Below, piece after piece: positions 35,864-45,401 of a DNA stretch of 64,000 bases. Every line of letters starts with the position of its first letter. The first letter of the stretch is position 1. A program made the position numbers and the translations under genes. The DNA lies in contig NZ_JAKSYC010000054.1 of the NCBI RefSeq assembly GCF_022829585.1, positions 45,770 through 109,769 on the forward strand, read 5' to 3'. The notes beneath the pieces are model-generated. The model did no database searches and was not told the origin of the DNA. It saw only the letters and a list, made by a program, of their open reading frames with translations. Source of the stretch: Methylobacterium sp. J-026 (GTDB lineage: Bacteria; Pseudomonadota; Alphaproteobacteria; Rhizobiales; Beijerinckiaceae).

Positions 35864-38125
35864 ATGCCCGCTGCGCCCGGAGGCCCGCGCCTGCTGCTGC
35901 GCCGCCTCCGCGAAGCGATGGCGGAGCCGGTCAGCCCTCAGGCGCGCCTCGACCGCATTGTCGTCCTGATCGCCGCCAACGTCGTGGCCGAGGTCTGCTC
36001 GGTCTATGTGCTGCGGGACGACAACACCCTCGAATTGTTCGCCACCGAGGGCCTGAACCGCGAGGCGGTTCACCAGACCCGGATGCGCGCCGACGAGGGC
36101 CTGGTCGGCCTCATCGCCCGCAACGCCGAGCCGCTGTCCCTCTCGGACGCCCAGAACCATCCGGCCTTCTCGTATCGCCCGGAGACCGGCGAGGAGGCGT
36201 ATCACGCCTTCCTGGGCGTGCCGCTGCTGCGCGCCGGCAACACCCTCGGCGTCCTGACCGTCCAGAACAAGACCTACCGGGTCTATTCCGAGGAGGAGAT
36301 CGAGGCGCTCCAGACCACCGCGATGGTGCTCTCGGAGATGATTGCCTCGGGCGAGCTGGAGGGCCTGGCGCCCGATGCCGGCACCGCCGCCCGGCGCCCC
36401 GTCCTGGCCCGGGGTATCGCGCTCGCCGACGGGATCGGCCTGGGCCACGTGGTGCTTCACGAGCCCCGCGTCGTCGTGAAGACGCTGATCGCCGAGAATG
36501 TCGAGCGCGAGGTCGCGCGCCTCGACGAGGCGATCGAGGAGGTGCGCTCGGCGATCGACGCCCTCGTCGAGCGCGGCGACCGGATCGGCACCGCGGAGAG
36601 CCGCGAGGTGCTGGAGACCGTCCGGATGTTCGCCCACGACAAGGGCTGGCTCCGGCGGATGCGCGAGGCGGTGGCCTCGGGCCTGACCGCCGAGGCCGCC
36701 GTGGAGCGGGTCCAGTCGGACAACCGCGCCCGGATGATGCGCCAATCCGATCCGTATCTGCGTGATCGCCTGCACGATCTCGACGACCTCGCCAACCGGC
36801 TGCTGCGCGCCCTGATCGGCCCCGAGGCGGCGGGGGTGCTCGTGTTGCCCGAGAACGCGATCCTCGTGGCGCGCACGATGGGGCCGGCGGCGCTGCTGGA
36901 TTACGAGGCCTCGACGCTCCGCGGCATCGTCCTGGAGGAGGGCGGTCCGACCAGCCATGTGGCGATCGTCGCCCGGGCGCTCGGGATCCCGGCGGTGGGC
37001 GAGGTGGAGAACGCCACGGCGCTCTGCGACGCCGGAGACGCGATCATCGTCGACGGCGTCGCGGGGGAGATCCACGTGCGGCCCGGCCCCGAGATCGAGG
37101 CGGCCTATGCCGAGATGGTGCGCCTGCGCGCCCGCCGGCAGGAGCAGTACCGGGCCCTGCGCGACGTCCCGGCGCGGACCCGCGACGGGGTGCGGGTCGG
37201 CCTGCACCTCAATGCGGGGCTGCTGGTGGATTTCAGCCACCTGCACGAGACCGGTGCCGAGGGCGTCGGCCTGTTCCGCACCGAGCTGCAATTCATGGTG
37301 GCGCAGCGCATGCCGTCGGCCGCGGAGCAGCAGGACCTCTACCGCAAGGTGTTCGCGGCCTCGGCCGGCAAGCCCGTGACGGTCCGGACCCTCGATATCG
37401 GCGGCGACAAGATCCTGCCCTACATGGCCAAGCTCGAGGAGGAGAACCCGGCTTTGGGCTGGCGGGCGATCCGCATCGGCCTCGACCGGCCGGCTCTGCT
37501 GCGGATGCAGTTGCGGGCGCTGTTGAAGGCCGCCGACGGCGACCCGCTCAAGATCATGTTCCCGATGGTCGCCACGGTGGACGAGTTCGTGCGTGCCCGC
37601 GGCATCGTCGAGCGCGAGAAGGCCTACCTGAAGCGCCACGGCTACCGGCTTCCGAGCGAGTGCAAGCTCGGGGCGATGATCGAGGTGCCCTCGCTGCTGT
37701 TCCAGATCGACGAGATCGCCCAGGAGGCCGATTTCCTGTCCGTCGGCTCGAACGATCTGATGCAGTTCCTGTTCGCGGTGGACCGGGAGAACCGGCGCGT
37801 CGCCAACCGGTTCGACCCGCTCAGCGTTGCGGCCCTGCGGGCGTTCCGGCTGATCGCCGAGCGGTCCAACGCCGCCGGCTGTCCGGTGACGGTCTGCGGC
37901 GAGATCGGCGGCCGGCCGCTGGACGCCATGGCGCTGATCGGCCTCGGCTACCGGGATCTATCCATGTCGCCGGCCGCCATCGGACCGGTGAAGGCGATGG
38001 TGCTGAGCCTCGATGCAGATGCCGTGACCGAACTCATCGACGCCGAAATGGCGCGCATGCACGACGGCGATTCCCTGCGTCCGGCGCTGACCGCCTTCGC
38101 GCACGCCCGCGGCATCCCTATCTAA
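35864..38125 (+). CDS. ptsP: PTS-Ntr EI, phosphoenolpyruvate-protein phosphotransferase PtsP
   Basis: About 753 residues: N-terminal GAF domain (about 20-165, VCSVYVLRDDNTLELFAT), PEP-utiliser N-domain, the phospho-histidine motif GGPTSHVAIVARALGIP (His near 384), then the PEP-binding barrel with GVGLFRTELQFM, TVRTLDIGGDK, RAIRIGLDRP, SVGSNDLMQF and the catalytic cysteine in VTVCGEIGGRPL. It starts the nitrogen-PTS phosphorelay (EI-Ntr, NPr, EIIA-Ntr) that controls potassium, stringent response and carbon storage. A GTG 45 bases upstream is an alternative start. It is conserved next to lysC and prfA. Confidence 0.95.
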   Translation: MPAAPGGPRLLLRRLREAMAEPVSPQARLDRIVVLIAANVVAEVCSVYVLRDDNTLELFATEGLNREAVHQTRMRADEGLVGLIARNAEPLSLSDAQNHPAFSYRPETGEEAYHAFLGVPLLRAGNTLGVLTVQNKTYRVYSEEEIEALQTTAMVLSEMIASGELEGLAPDAGTAARRPVLARGIALADGIGLGHVVLHEPRVVVKTLIAENVEREVARLDEAIEEVRSAIDALVERGDRIGTAESREVLETVRMFAHDKGWLRRMREAVASGLTAEAAVERVQSDNRARMMRQSDPYLRDRLHDLDDLANRLLRALIGPEAAGVLVLPENAILVARTMGPAALLDYEASTLRGIVLEEGGPTSHVAIVARALGIPAVGEVENATALCDAGDAIIVDGVAGEIHVRPGPEIEAAYAEMVRLRARRQEQYRALRDVPARTRDGVRVGLHLNAGLLVDFSHLHETGAEGVGLFRTELQFMVAQRMPSAAEQQDLYRKVFAASAGKPVTVRTLDIGGDKILPYMAKLEEENPALGWRAIRIGLDRPALLRMQLRALLKAADGDPLKIMFPMVATVDEFVRARGIVEREKAYLKRHGYRLPSECKLGAMIEVPSLLFQIDEIAQEADFLSVGSNDLMQFLFAVDRENRRVANRFDPLSVAALRAFRLIAERSNAAGCPVTVCGEIGGRPLDAMALIGLGYRDLSMSPAAIGPVKAMVLSLDADAVTELIDAEMARMHDGDSLRPALTAFAHARGIPI

Positions 38126-38338
38126 GGCCGGCCCTTGCCGAACATTCGGCCGGGGATGTACGGCAACGCCACGGCGCTTCCGGGCGGCGCGCCGCGGCGT
38201 CCGCCCTCGCATCGGCGGGGCGGGGAGGGGAGGACATCGTGCCGGGTCGAAGACCCGGCGAGCCGCGCCCTTCCGCGCTCGAGACGTGAGCCGCGCCCCG
38301 GCTGGACCAAAGCGCACTGACCTGCAGAAACACGGGCG

Positions 38339-39424
38339 ATGATCCCCTTCCCCACCGAGCGCCTCGACGCCATCCTGGCGCGGCACGATTTCGTCACCGC
38401 ACAGCTCGCCACGGGCGAGGGCGATCCCGACACCGTTGTCCAGCTCTCGCGCGAGCTCTCGGACCTCGATCCGGTCGTGTCGGCGATCCGCCTCTATCGG
38501 GCAGCCCTGGAGAACCTCGCGGGTGTCGAGGCTCTCATCGACGAGCCCGGCACCGACCCTGAGATGCGGGCATTGGCGGCCGACGAGAAGCCCGAGGCGC
38601 AGGCCGCGCTGGAGGCTGCGCATCGCGACCTCCAGCTCCTGCTCCTGCCCAAGGATGCCGCCGACGAGAAGAGCGCGATCCTTGAAGTCCGCGCCGGCAC
38701 CGGCGGCGACGAGGCGGCCCTGTTCGCGGGGGATCTGTTCCGCATGTACGCCAAATACGCCGAGTCGAAGGGCTGGCGCGTCGAGGTGATCTCGGAGAGC
38801 GAGGGCACGGTCGGCGGCTTCCGCGAGGTCGTGGCGGAGGTGAAGGGGCGCGGCGTGTTCGCCCGGCTCAAGTTTGAAAGTGGCGCCCACCGGGTGCAGC
38901 GCGTGCCCGACACCGAAACCCAGGGACGCATCCACACCTCGGCCGCCACCGTTGCGGTGCTGCCGGAGGCCGAGGAGGTCGACATCCACGTCAACGATGC
39001 GGACCTGAAGATCGACACGATGCGCGCCCAGGGGGCGGGCGGCCAGCACGTCAACAAGACGGAATCGGCGATCCGCATCACCCACCTGCCGACCGGCATC
39101 GTCGTGTTCGTCCAAGAGGAGCGCTCGCAGCACAAGAACAGGGCCCGCGCCATGACATTGCTGCGCGCGCGGCTCTACGATGCCGAGCGCAGCGCCAAGG
39201 ATTCCGCCCGGGCCGCGGACCGCAAGGCGCAGGTCGGCTCCGGCGACCGCAGCGAGCGGATTCGCACCTACAACTTCCCGCAGGGCCGGGTGACCGATCA
39301 CCGGATCAACCTGACCCTCTACAAGCTGGAGGAGGTCATGGCGGGCACGGCCCTCGACGAGGTGGTGGATGCCCTGATCACCGAGCATCAGGCCGAGCTG
39401 CTGGCCGCCGAGGGCATGGCCTGA
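38339..39424 (+). CDS. prfA: Peptide chain release factor 1
   Basis: A 361-residue factor ending translation at UAA/UAG. The codon-recognition segment [21 protein letters not shown] carries PDT, a PxT variant of the E. coli PAT tripeptide. The peptidyl-transfer motif is [18 protein letters not shown]. Length is standard. It is followed at eight bases by prmC, which methylates the GGQ glutamine, a classic operon pair. Confidence 0.97.
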   Translation: MIPFPTERLDAILARHDFVTAQLATGEGDPDTVVQLSRELSDLDPVVSAIRLYRAALENLAGVEALIDEPGTDPEMRALAADEKPEAQAALEAAHRDLQLLLLPKDAADEKSAILEVRAGTGGDEAALFAGDLFRMYAKYAESKGWRVEVISESEGTVGGFREVVAEVKGRGVFARLKFESGAHRVQRVPDTETQGRIHTSAATVAVLPEAEEVDIHVNDADLKIDTMRAQGAGGQHVNKTESAIRITHLPTGIVVFVQEERSQHKNRARAMTLLRARLYDAERSAKDSARAADRKAQVGSGDRSERIRTYNFPQGRVTDHRINLTLYKLEEVMAGTALDEVVDALITEHQAELLAAEGMA

Positions 39425-39432
39425 GCGCCGTC

Positions 39433-40326
39433 GTGACGAACGGATCGAGCCGTGGCCTGTCCCGCCGCGCGGCCCTGCGGCACTGCGTGGCCGTCCTGGA
39501 GGCCGGCGGTCTCGACGGAGTGTCCGGGGATGCCCGCTTTCTGGTGCTGGGTATCCTCGGGATCGAAGCCCGCGACCTCCTCCTCGACGGAGAACGGCCC
39601 CTGGGGGACGACGAGGCCGCCGCCCTCGACGCTGCCCTGGCGCGGCGGCTGTCCGGGGAGCCCGTGGCCCGCATCCTCGGGACCTGGGAATTCTGGGGCC
39701 TGCCCATCCGGCTGGGGCCGGAGACCCTGGTCCCGCGGCCGGATACCGAGATCCTGGTCGAGGCCGCGCTCGCCGCTGCGCCGGACCGGAATGCGCCCCT
39801 GCGCTGCCTCGATCTCGGCACCGGGTCCGGCTGTATCCTGGCGGCGCTCCTCAGCGAGCTTCCCCGCGCCTCCGGGATCGGCCTCGACCGCGCGTTCGGT
39901 GCGTTGCGGGTGGCCCGCCACAACGCCACGGCGAACGGGCTCGGCGAGCGGGCGGCCTTCGCGGTCTCGGACTGGTGTGATGCGGTCCAGGGCGCCTTCG
40001 ACCTCGTGGTCTCGAATCCCCCCTACATCGCGCGCGCCGTGATCCCGACCCTCCACCGGGCGGTCCGGGCCCATGATCCCATCGCGGCCCTGGATGGCGG
40101 GACGGATGGGCTCGACGCCTACCGGCGCATTCTCGACGGTGTTCACGGCGGGAACTTGCTCGCCCCCGGCGGGACGCTCGCCCTGGAGATCGGCTACGAT
40201 CAGGCGGCGGCCGTGCGCTGTCTCGCCCTCGCGGCCGGCTTCTCGGATCGCGGCCTGACCCGCGACCTGGCGGCCAACGACAGGGTCCTGTGCTTCGGTC
40301 TTCCCAACGGCGACACGGAAGCCTAA
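39433..40326 (+). CDS. prmC: Release-factor glutamine N5-methyltransferase PrmC
   Basis: A 297-residue SAM enzyme methylating the GGQ glutamine of RF1 and RF2. It has an N-terminal helical domain (RILGTWEFWGLPIRLGPETLVPRPDTE), then the methyltransferase core with CLDLGTGSGCILAALLSELP and the catalytic VVSNPPYIAR motif, and DGLDAYRRIL. The GTG start follows prfA by eight bases. C-terminal GYDQAAAVRCL is typical. Confidence 0.95.
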   Translation: MTNGSSRGLSRRAALRHCVAVLEAGGLDGVSGDARFLVLGILGIEARDLLLDGERPLGDDEAAALDAALARRLSGEPVARILGTWEFWGLPIRLGPETLVPRPDTEILVEAALAAAPDRNAPLRCLDLGTGSGCILAALLSELPRASGIGLDRAFGALRVARHNATANGLGERAAFAVSDWCDAVQGAFDLVVSNPPYIARAVIPTLHRAVRAHDPIAALDGGTDGLDAYRRILDGVHGGNLLAPGGTLALEIGYDQAAAVRCLALAAGFSDRGLTRDLAANDRVLCFGLPNGDTEA

Positions 40327-40718
40327 GTAAGGGTCGACGCTTCACCGTCGAAAAAATGCTTGTTGCATGAGCCGGGGAACGCTAGTGTCGGCTTGAAGAT
40401 CGCGAACCGTTCGTTAAGACGGACGATCGTATGGTCAGCGATGCACGCTGGTCGTCGATGGGTTTGCTGATCCCCCAGACGTTGAACCAGAGCGCGCGTG
40501 ATGGCGCGGCGGTTCGGCAACACTCGAACCTGACAATCAGCTGGTTTCCGGTGCCTGGTGAGGGCACGCGGTGCGAGGGATGGTCAGACTGACGCGACGG
40601 TCGCAATGCGGCCGAACGCGCGGCGCCGCCGGGTGCGCTTGACCGGTCTGCGTCTCGAGATCTTTGCCGGGCGCTCCTGAAGACAGTCGTTTGCGTGAAC
40701 GAGGGTCATTACAGACCA
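40327..40718. other. Intergenic region before the DUF4167 gene
   Basis: About 390 bases between prmC and the DUF4167 gene. Base composition is slightly lower in GC than the neighbours. It must hold the promoter for the DUF4167 gene. A poly-A stretch follows a small stem at 40333-40358. No tRNA, small-RNA signature or conserved protein was recognised; short open frames here do not resemble known proteins. Confidence 0.5.
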
Positions 40719-41861
40719 ATGAGACCAAATCAGAATCGACGGATGCGCGGCCGGAACCGGCCGAAAGGTCCGAATCCGCTGACGCGCTCGTACGAATCCA
40801 ACGGTCCCGATGTCAAAATTCGTGGCACCCCGCAGCACATCGCCGACAAATACGCGCAGCTCGCGCGGGACGCTCTGGCGGCTGGTGACCCAGTAGCGGC
40901 CGAAAATTACTTCCAGCACGGCGAGCATTACTTCCGGATTGTATCTGGTGCTCAGGAGCAGACCCGCCCGGCAAACACGGGCGGCTACGCGAGCCGAAGC
41001 TTCGACGACGAGATGGACGAGGGCGACGAGGACGGGCAGGGCAACGGCGCGTCCCAGAACGGTCACGCCTACAACGGCTACGACGACAGCGATCCCGGCC
41101 AACAGCCCCAGCCCTACGACAACCGCGCGGAGTCCAACCAGCAGGACGGCCGCCAGAACCGGGACCGGTTTCAGAACCGCGACCAGCGGCGCTTCGACAA
41201 CAACGGCCGGGACAACACCGGCCGGCAGGATTACCGCCGGCCGGATCAAGCGCGTCAGGATCAGCCGCGCCAGGATTATCAGCGGCCCGATTACCAGCGC
41301 CCTGATTATCGTCAGGACCGTCCGGCCAACCGGCAGGACCGCCAGGATTACGGCCGGCAGGATTTTCGGCAGGATCGCCAGGATAACCGTCAAGATACGC
41401 GGCAGGAAACGCGCCAGGAGAGTGCGCAGGAGAACCGGCAGGACGGTCGCTCCGAGAACCGTCAGGACCTGCGCGGCGACCAGAACCGCTACGACAACGG
41501 ACGCGGCGAGGCACCGCGGACAGAGGCACGATCGGAGCCGCGGTCCGACAACCGGCAGGAGCCCCGAGCCGAGGGCCGATCGGAGGGCGTTCCGCGCCGC
41601 GAGGCCGCCCCGCGGCGCGAGCGCCGCCGTGAGGCCGCACCCGTCGTGGCTGCCGAGGATCCGAGCGGCCTGCCGGCGTTCCTGATGGCGCCTGCGCGCC
41701 CCGTACAAGCCGCCGAGCCGCCGGACGCGATCCCGGAGCCGGAGGCGAGTGCCGAGGAGGCTCCGGCGGCCAAGCCGCGCCGCCGCCGCCGTCCGCGCTT
41801 CGAGAGTGCCGCGGAAGACGGGGAGACGCGCACGCCCTCCGAGGACGCACCAACCGAGTGA
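40719..41861 (+). CDS. DUF4167 protein with long disordered Q/R/D/N repeat tail
   Basis: About 380 residues. The N-terminal 75 residues are the DUF4167 domain (RMRGRNRPKGPNPLTRSYESNG, GTPQHIADKYAQLARDAL, ENYFQHGEHYFRI), a small RNA-binding-like basic fold. Then comes about 250 residues of disordered sequence made of repeats such as RQDYQRPDYQRPDYRQD and RQDNRQDTRQETRQES, strongly Gln, Arg, Asp, Asn rich, then a RREAAPRRERRREA patch and an acidic tail. The ATG at 40719 is the usual family start; a GTG 24 bases earlier lacks a ribosome site. The composition is typical of RNP-condensate proteins in Alphaproteobacteria. Confidence 0.88.
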   Translation: MRPNQNRRMRGRNRPKGPNPLTRSYESNGPDVKIRGTPQHIADKYAQLARDALAAGDPVAAENYFQHGEHYFRIVSGAQEQTRPANTGGYASRSFDDEMDEGDEDGQGNGASQNGHAYNGYDDSDPGQQPQPYDNRAESNQQDGRQNRDRFQNRDQRRFDNNGRDNTGRQDYRRPDQARQDQPRQDYQRPDYQRPDYRQDRPANRQDRQDYGRQDFRQDRQDNRQDTRQETRQESAQENRQDGRSENRQDLRGDQNRYDNGRGEAPRTEARSEPRSDNRQEPRAEGRSEGVPRREAAPRRERRREAAPVVAAEDPSGLPAFLMAPARPVQAAEPPDAIPEPEASAEEAPAAKPRRRRRPRFESAAEDGETRTPSEDAPTE

Positions 41862-41886
41862 GCGGACGTCGCCAACGATGGAACTG

Positions 41887-41921
41887 AAAAAGGCCGTCCC
41901 GGGAAATCGGGGCGGCCTTTT
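41887..41921 (+). terminator. Bidirectional intrinsic terminator
   Basis: AAAAAGGCCGTCCC (41887-41900), a short loop and GGGGCGGCCTTTT (41909-41921) form a GC stem with an A-run on one side and a T-run on the other. It sits between convergent genes (DUF4167 stop 41861 and the minus-strand gene ending 41935), so it can serve both strands. Confidence 0.85.
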
Positions 41922-41934
41922 CTGTCCGCGCCGC

Positions 41935-42687
41935 TCAGCGGCGGGCCGCGCGCCAGTCCGGATAGGCATGGACCCGGTGGACCAGCCGGTGATGCCGGCC
42001 GATCTCGCCGTAGGGCGCGATCTCCCAATCCCAAGCCGCTTCCGGCTGGGGCAGGGCGACCTCGAACATCAGGTCGAGGCTGTCGGTGATCCTCCCGGCG
42101 CGATCCTCCTCGCGCTGCACCGTGTCGGTGATCAGGCAGACCCGTCCGGCGGTTCGGGCAAAGGCGTCCAGGGCTGCGAGATGGGCCTCGATCAATTGAG
42201 CCCCGAGCTGGGAAGGTGCTACGCGTCCCCGGGCCTCGTAGGTGTCGAGCGGCACGATCGGGATCTGCGAGAGCAGGTTGGCCGAGACGATGAGATCTGC
42301 GCCCGCGCAGCATTCGGCCAGGTCCCCGGCGAGGCCGGCCCCGATCTCGGCGGTCACCAGGCTGACATGGGCGTGGCGTCGGACCGCGAGCCGCGCCGGC
42401 CAGGGATGGACTGCGTCCACGAGGCTGACGCGTTCGAACAGGGTTGCGAGACGATCCAGGGGCACGTCGTCGAGGAGTCCGGAGCCGATGACGACCGCCA
42501 GCCCGCGCCGCGGCGTCGCCGCCGCGGCGGCTGCGACCACGCCGCGCGCATGCTCCAGGTGCGGCGTCCAGGCGGCGCGGCAGCGCCGGGATCGGGCGTG
42601 GAGCAGCCCGCTCTGCCGGACGTAGCCGAGCCGGCGCAGGCGCAGCGGCGCGGGATTGAACTGCGCCAACGCCCAGGCGACCAGCAT
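41935..42687 (-). CDS. Methyltransferase-fold protein of unknown function
   Basis: A 250-residue protein with a Rossmann-like region: AVVIGSGLLDDVPLDRLATLF (first strand/glycine loop), RVSLVDAVHPWPARLAVRRHAHVSLV (second strand with acidic end), ADLIVSANLLSQIPIVPL and CLITDTVQREE. This resembles class-I SAM methyltransferase fold pieces, but typical DxGxGxG is absent. A basic segment near residue 30 could bind nucleic acid. It is co-directional with rlmE, 11 bases upstream. It is a conserved hypothetical in Rhizobiales as far as can be judged. Confidence 0.7.
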   Translation of the reverse strand: MLVAWALAQFNPAPLRLRRLGYVRQSGLLHARSRRCRAAWTPHLEHARGVVAAAAAATPRRGLAVVIGSGLLDDVPLDRLATLFERVSLVDAVHPWPARLAVRRHAHVSLVTAEIGAGLAGDLAECCAGADLIVSANLLSQIPIVPLDTYEARGRVAPSQLGAQLIEAHLAALDAFARTAGRVCLITDTVQREEDRAGRITDSLDLMFEVALPQPEAAWDWEIAPYGEIGRHHRLVHRVHAYPDWRAARR

Positions 42688-42698
42688 CGCCGTTTGGC

Positions 42699-43424
42699 TC
42701 AGTCCCCGTCGGGGGCCGGGACACCGGCCGGCGTCCCGCGATAGCCTGTGGCCAGGACGTAGAGTTCGCTCGAATCCGCCCGGCTCGCCGCCGGCTTCAC
42801 GTGGCGGACGGTCGCGAAGTCGCGCTTGAGGTCGGCCAGCAGAGCATGTTCGGTGCCGCCCTGGAGCACCTTGGCGAGGTAGGCGCCCCCCGGCCCCAGT
42901 ACCTCGCGGGCGAACTCCGCGGCCGTTTCCGCGAGGCCGATGATGCGCAGGTGATCGGTCTTCTTGTGGCCGGTGGCGTTGGCCGCCATGTCGGACAGCA
43001 CGAGATCCGCCGGGCCGCCGAGCAAGGCGGTCAGCCGGGAGGGGGCCTCGGGATCGAGGAAGTCCAGGGTGATGAAGTCCACCCCCGCCATCGGCTCGAT
43101 CTCCAGCAGATCGATGCCGACGACCCGACCCGACGGACCCACCGCCCGGGCGGCGATCTGCGACCAGCCCCCCGGGGCAGCGCCGAGATCGACCACCCGC
43201 TGGCCGGGCTTCAGCAGCTTGTAGCGCTCGTCGATCTCCATCAGCTTGTAGGCCGCCCGGGACCTGTAGCCCTCGCGCTTGGCCCGGGCCACGTATGGGT
43301 CGTTGAGTTGCCGCTCCAGCCAGCGCTTCTGCGACAGGGTCCGCCCGCGGCCGGTCTTCACCCGCTGCTTCAGTTCCCCGCGCACACCGCCGCCGGAACT
43401 CGCGCCGCCGCGCCGGTCGCTCAT
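42699..43424 (-). CDS. rlmE: 23S rRNA (uridine-2552-2'-O)-methyltransferase RlmE (FtsJ)
   Basis: A 241-residue 2'-O-methyltransferase of U2552 in the A loop. It has a basic N-terminal tail, then [42 protein letters not shown], the K-D-K-E catalytic residues (Lys60, Asp in [18 protein letters not shown], Lys in YLAKVLQGG, Glu in [10 protein letters not shown]). Length is typical. The ATG at 43424 overlaps the ppx stop by four bases, so these two are coupled. Confidence 0.95.
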   Translation of the reverse strand: MSDRRGGASSGGGVRGELKQRVKTGRGRTLSQKRWLERQLNDPYVARAKREGYRSRAAYKLMEIDERYKLLKPGQRVVDLGAAPGGWSQIAARAVGPSGRVVGIDLLEIEPMAGVDFITLDFLDPEAPSRLTALLGGPADLVLSDMAANATGHKKTDHLRIIGLAETAAEFAREVLGPGGAYLAKVLQGGTEHALLADLKRDFATVRHVKPAASRADSSELYVLATGYRGTPAGVPAPDGD

Positions 43425-44503
43425 CGCACGGCCTTCCGGATCCAGACCCCGTCCTCGCGCATCATGTTCATCAGCAATCCTTCGCGCAGCCCCCGGTCGG
43501 CGATGCGCAGGCGATCGGACGGGAAGGCCCGGCGGATCGCCTCCAGGATCGCGCATCCGGCGAGCACCAGATCGGCCCGGTCGCGGCCGATGCACGGGTT
43601 GTCGGCCCGCTGCTCGAGCCGGGTATCCAGGAGATCGTCGATCGCGGTCGTGACATCGTCGTCGTTCATCCACAGGCCGTCGACCCGCCGCCGCTCGTAG
43701 CGCGCCAGCCGCAGGTGCATCGCCGCGATGGTCGTGACGGTGCCCGACGTGCCGAGCAAATGGAAATGGGGCGCGGTCGCGGCCGCGGCGGCCCGGAGCG
43801 CGAAGGGGGACAGCTTGCCGGCCACCTCCTCGACCATGCCCTCGAACATGCGCCGGGTGACCTCGGCACCGCCATGGCGCTCGGCCAGCGTGACCACGCC
43901 GACGGGCAGGGAATCCCAGGCCCGGATCCGCAGGGTCGGGTCGGTGGAGGGGTTGGCGGCGGCACCGTCCAGCCACGCGATCTCGGTGGAGCCGCCGCCG
44001 ATATCGAAGATCACCACCGATTCCGCCAGCGGATCGGCCAGGGCCGCGCAGCCGGTGACGGCGAGATAGGCCTCGGTCTGGCGGTCAACGATCTCAAGGT
44101 CGAGGCCCACCCCCCGGCGGACGCGCTCGACGAAGGCCGCCCCGTTCACCGCGAGCCGGCACGCCTCCGTGGCGATCACCTTGGCCCGCTGCACGCCGCG
44201 GGTCTGCATCTTGGTCCGGCAGATGCGCAGGGCTTCGACCGTCCGCTCGATCGCCGCCTCGTTGAGCCGATCGGAGGTCCCGAGGCCCTCGCCGAGCCGG
44301 ACGATGCGGGAGAACGCGTCGATGACGCGGAAGCCGGAGAAGGTGGGCTCCGCGATCAGCAGGCGGCAATTGTTGGTGCCGAGGTCGAGCGCCGCGTAGG
44401 CGGGGCGACGGCGCTCGCGGCCCGGGAGCCCGGCCGGCGGCTGGTGCGGCGCTGCGCCGAGCTGGATTCGGGACGGCGCGGCCGCGGCGGTCTCGTCCCT
44501 CAT
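43421..44503 (-). CDS. Exopolyphosphatase / Ppx-GppA family phosphatase
   Basis: A 360-residue actin-like ATPase-fold protein: [39 protein letters not shown], the phosphate loop [26 protein letters not shown] and [15 protein letters not shown]. Members hydrolyse polyphosphate and/or pppGpp to ppGpp. Its partner rlmE overlaps by four bases, a conserved pairing in the order. Which activity dominates cannot be told from sequence. Confidence 0.93.
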   Translation of the reverse strand: MRDETAAAAPSRIQLGAAPHQPPAGLPGRERRRPAYAALDLGTNNCRLLIAEPTFSGFRVIDAFSRIVRLGEGLGTSDRLNEAAIERTVEALRICRTKMQTRGVQRAKVIATEACRLAVNGAAFVERVRRGVGLDLEIVDRQTEAYLAVTGCAALADPLAESVVIFDIGGGSTEIAWLDGAAANPSTDPTLRIRAWDSLPVGVVTLAERHGGAEVTRRMFEGMVEEVAGKLSPFALRAAAAATAPHFHLLGTSGTVTTIAAMHLRLARYERRRVDGLWMNDDDVTTAIDDLLDTRLEQRADNPCIGRDRADLVLAGCAILEAIRRAFPSDRLRIADRGLREGLLMNMMREDGVWIRKAVR

Positions 44504-44613
44504 CGGCGCGGCCGTCGGTCCTTCGGGTCGGCCGGGAGCGTTGCGCTCGGCCTGAGCTAATCCGTGACCCTACAGGCTCGGCGGGGAACTGCAACGTCCG
44601 ATCGTGACAGGGG

Positions 44614-45087
44614 TCAGGCGACGGCCTTCATGATGCCGGCCCGTCTTGGGATCGGCCGCAGGAGGCTCTTCACCTGCGAATAGGGGCGCGGCCGGTTGAT
44701 CACCTCGTCGAGGCGGGACCACAAAGTCTTCGGCGAGAACGGCTTGGCGATGATCTCGTTGACCCCGAGCGCCACCGCCCGGTCGACGACGTTCCGGCGG
44801 GGTTGGGCGAGCATCAGGATGATCGGGATGGTCGGGCAGGGCGAGGTCGTGGGCGTGCGCGCGAGCCGGATGAATTCCTCGCCCGACAGGATCGACAGGT
44901 CCCAGTCGATGATGCTGATGTCCGGCTTGCTCTCCGCCAGCACGCCCAGGGCCTCGGCGCCGTCCGGCGCTTCGAGGACGCGCTTGATGCCGACGCGCAT
45001 CAGCATGTCGCGCACGATTCGGCGGATGTAGAGGCTCTCATCGACGACGAGGGCCGAGAGATCGGGAAAGGTCGGTGTCGCGATCAT
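44614..45087 (-). CDS. Single-domain response regulator
   Basis: A 157-residue receiver domain with short C-terminal tail. The acidic pair is in VVDESLYIRR, the phospho-acceptor Asp is in SIIDWDLSILSGEE (near residue 62) and the conserved Lys in IIAKPFSPKTL. The usual Thr/Ser of the switch is replaced (ILMLAQPRR), so output may be atypical. There is no DNA-binding or catalytic domain; such proteins work by phospho-transfer or binding a target. It is divergent from the cold-shock gene, separated by a 314-base region. Confidence 0.9.
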   Translation of the reverse strand: MIATPTFPDLSALVVDESLYIRRIVRDMLMRVGIKRVLEAPDGAEALGVLAESKPDISIIDWDLSILSGEEFIRLARTPTTSPCPTIPIILMLAQPRRNVVDRAVALGVNEIIAKPFSPKTLWSRLDEVINRPRPYSQVKSLLRPIPRRAGIMKAVA

Positions 45088-45401
45088 GGCCGAGCGCAGT
45101 GCGGGACGCGTTTTCGACCCTAGCGTGCCAGCGTTTGCGTTTCGCTAATGCGGTTTCTCGCATGTGAATGGATGTGCCGGAGGGCTTCGCACGCCTGCGT
45201 TGTTTACCGCAAGAAAGTAACGAAATGGGCGCGTCTGGGCCAAGAAGGTCCTTGCGGTCAAGGCCCGATTGCGTCAGGACTGGGGCGTTATTCTTGGTTA
45301 CCGCGACCTGGGGTAATGATAGTGCGGGGCGTGGGCTGTCTGGGATGGCGCGCACGCGGTATTCGGAATTTAGGGCGGCGGACGGTTTTTGCGAGCTTTC
45401 G
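45088..45401 (+). other. Long intergenic leader of the cold-shock gene
   Basis: About 314 bases divergent between the response regulator and the cold-shock protein. A candidate promoter reads TTGGTT-N17-TGATAG starting near 45295. Cold-shock genes often carry long structured leaders that control translation with temperature, which this length would allow. The frame of the cold-shock gene stays open upstream to about 45168, so a longer N-terminus cannot be excluded. Confidence 0.45.

Noticed and set aside
40323..40523. Short minus-strand frame between prmC and the DUF4167 gene
   Set aside because: 66 codons with no similarity; overlaps the likely promoter region.
41230..41470. CRISPR-like short repeats
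   Set aside because: These lie in frame in the DUF4167 gene and encode RQD-type repeats; there are no spacers.
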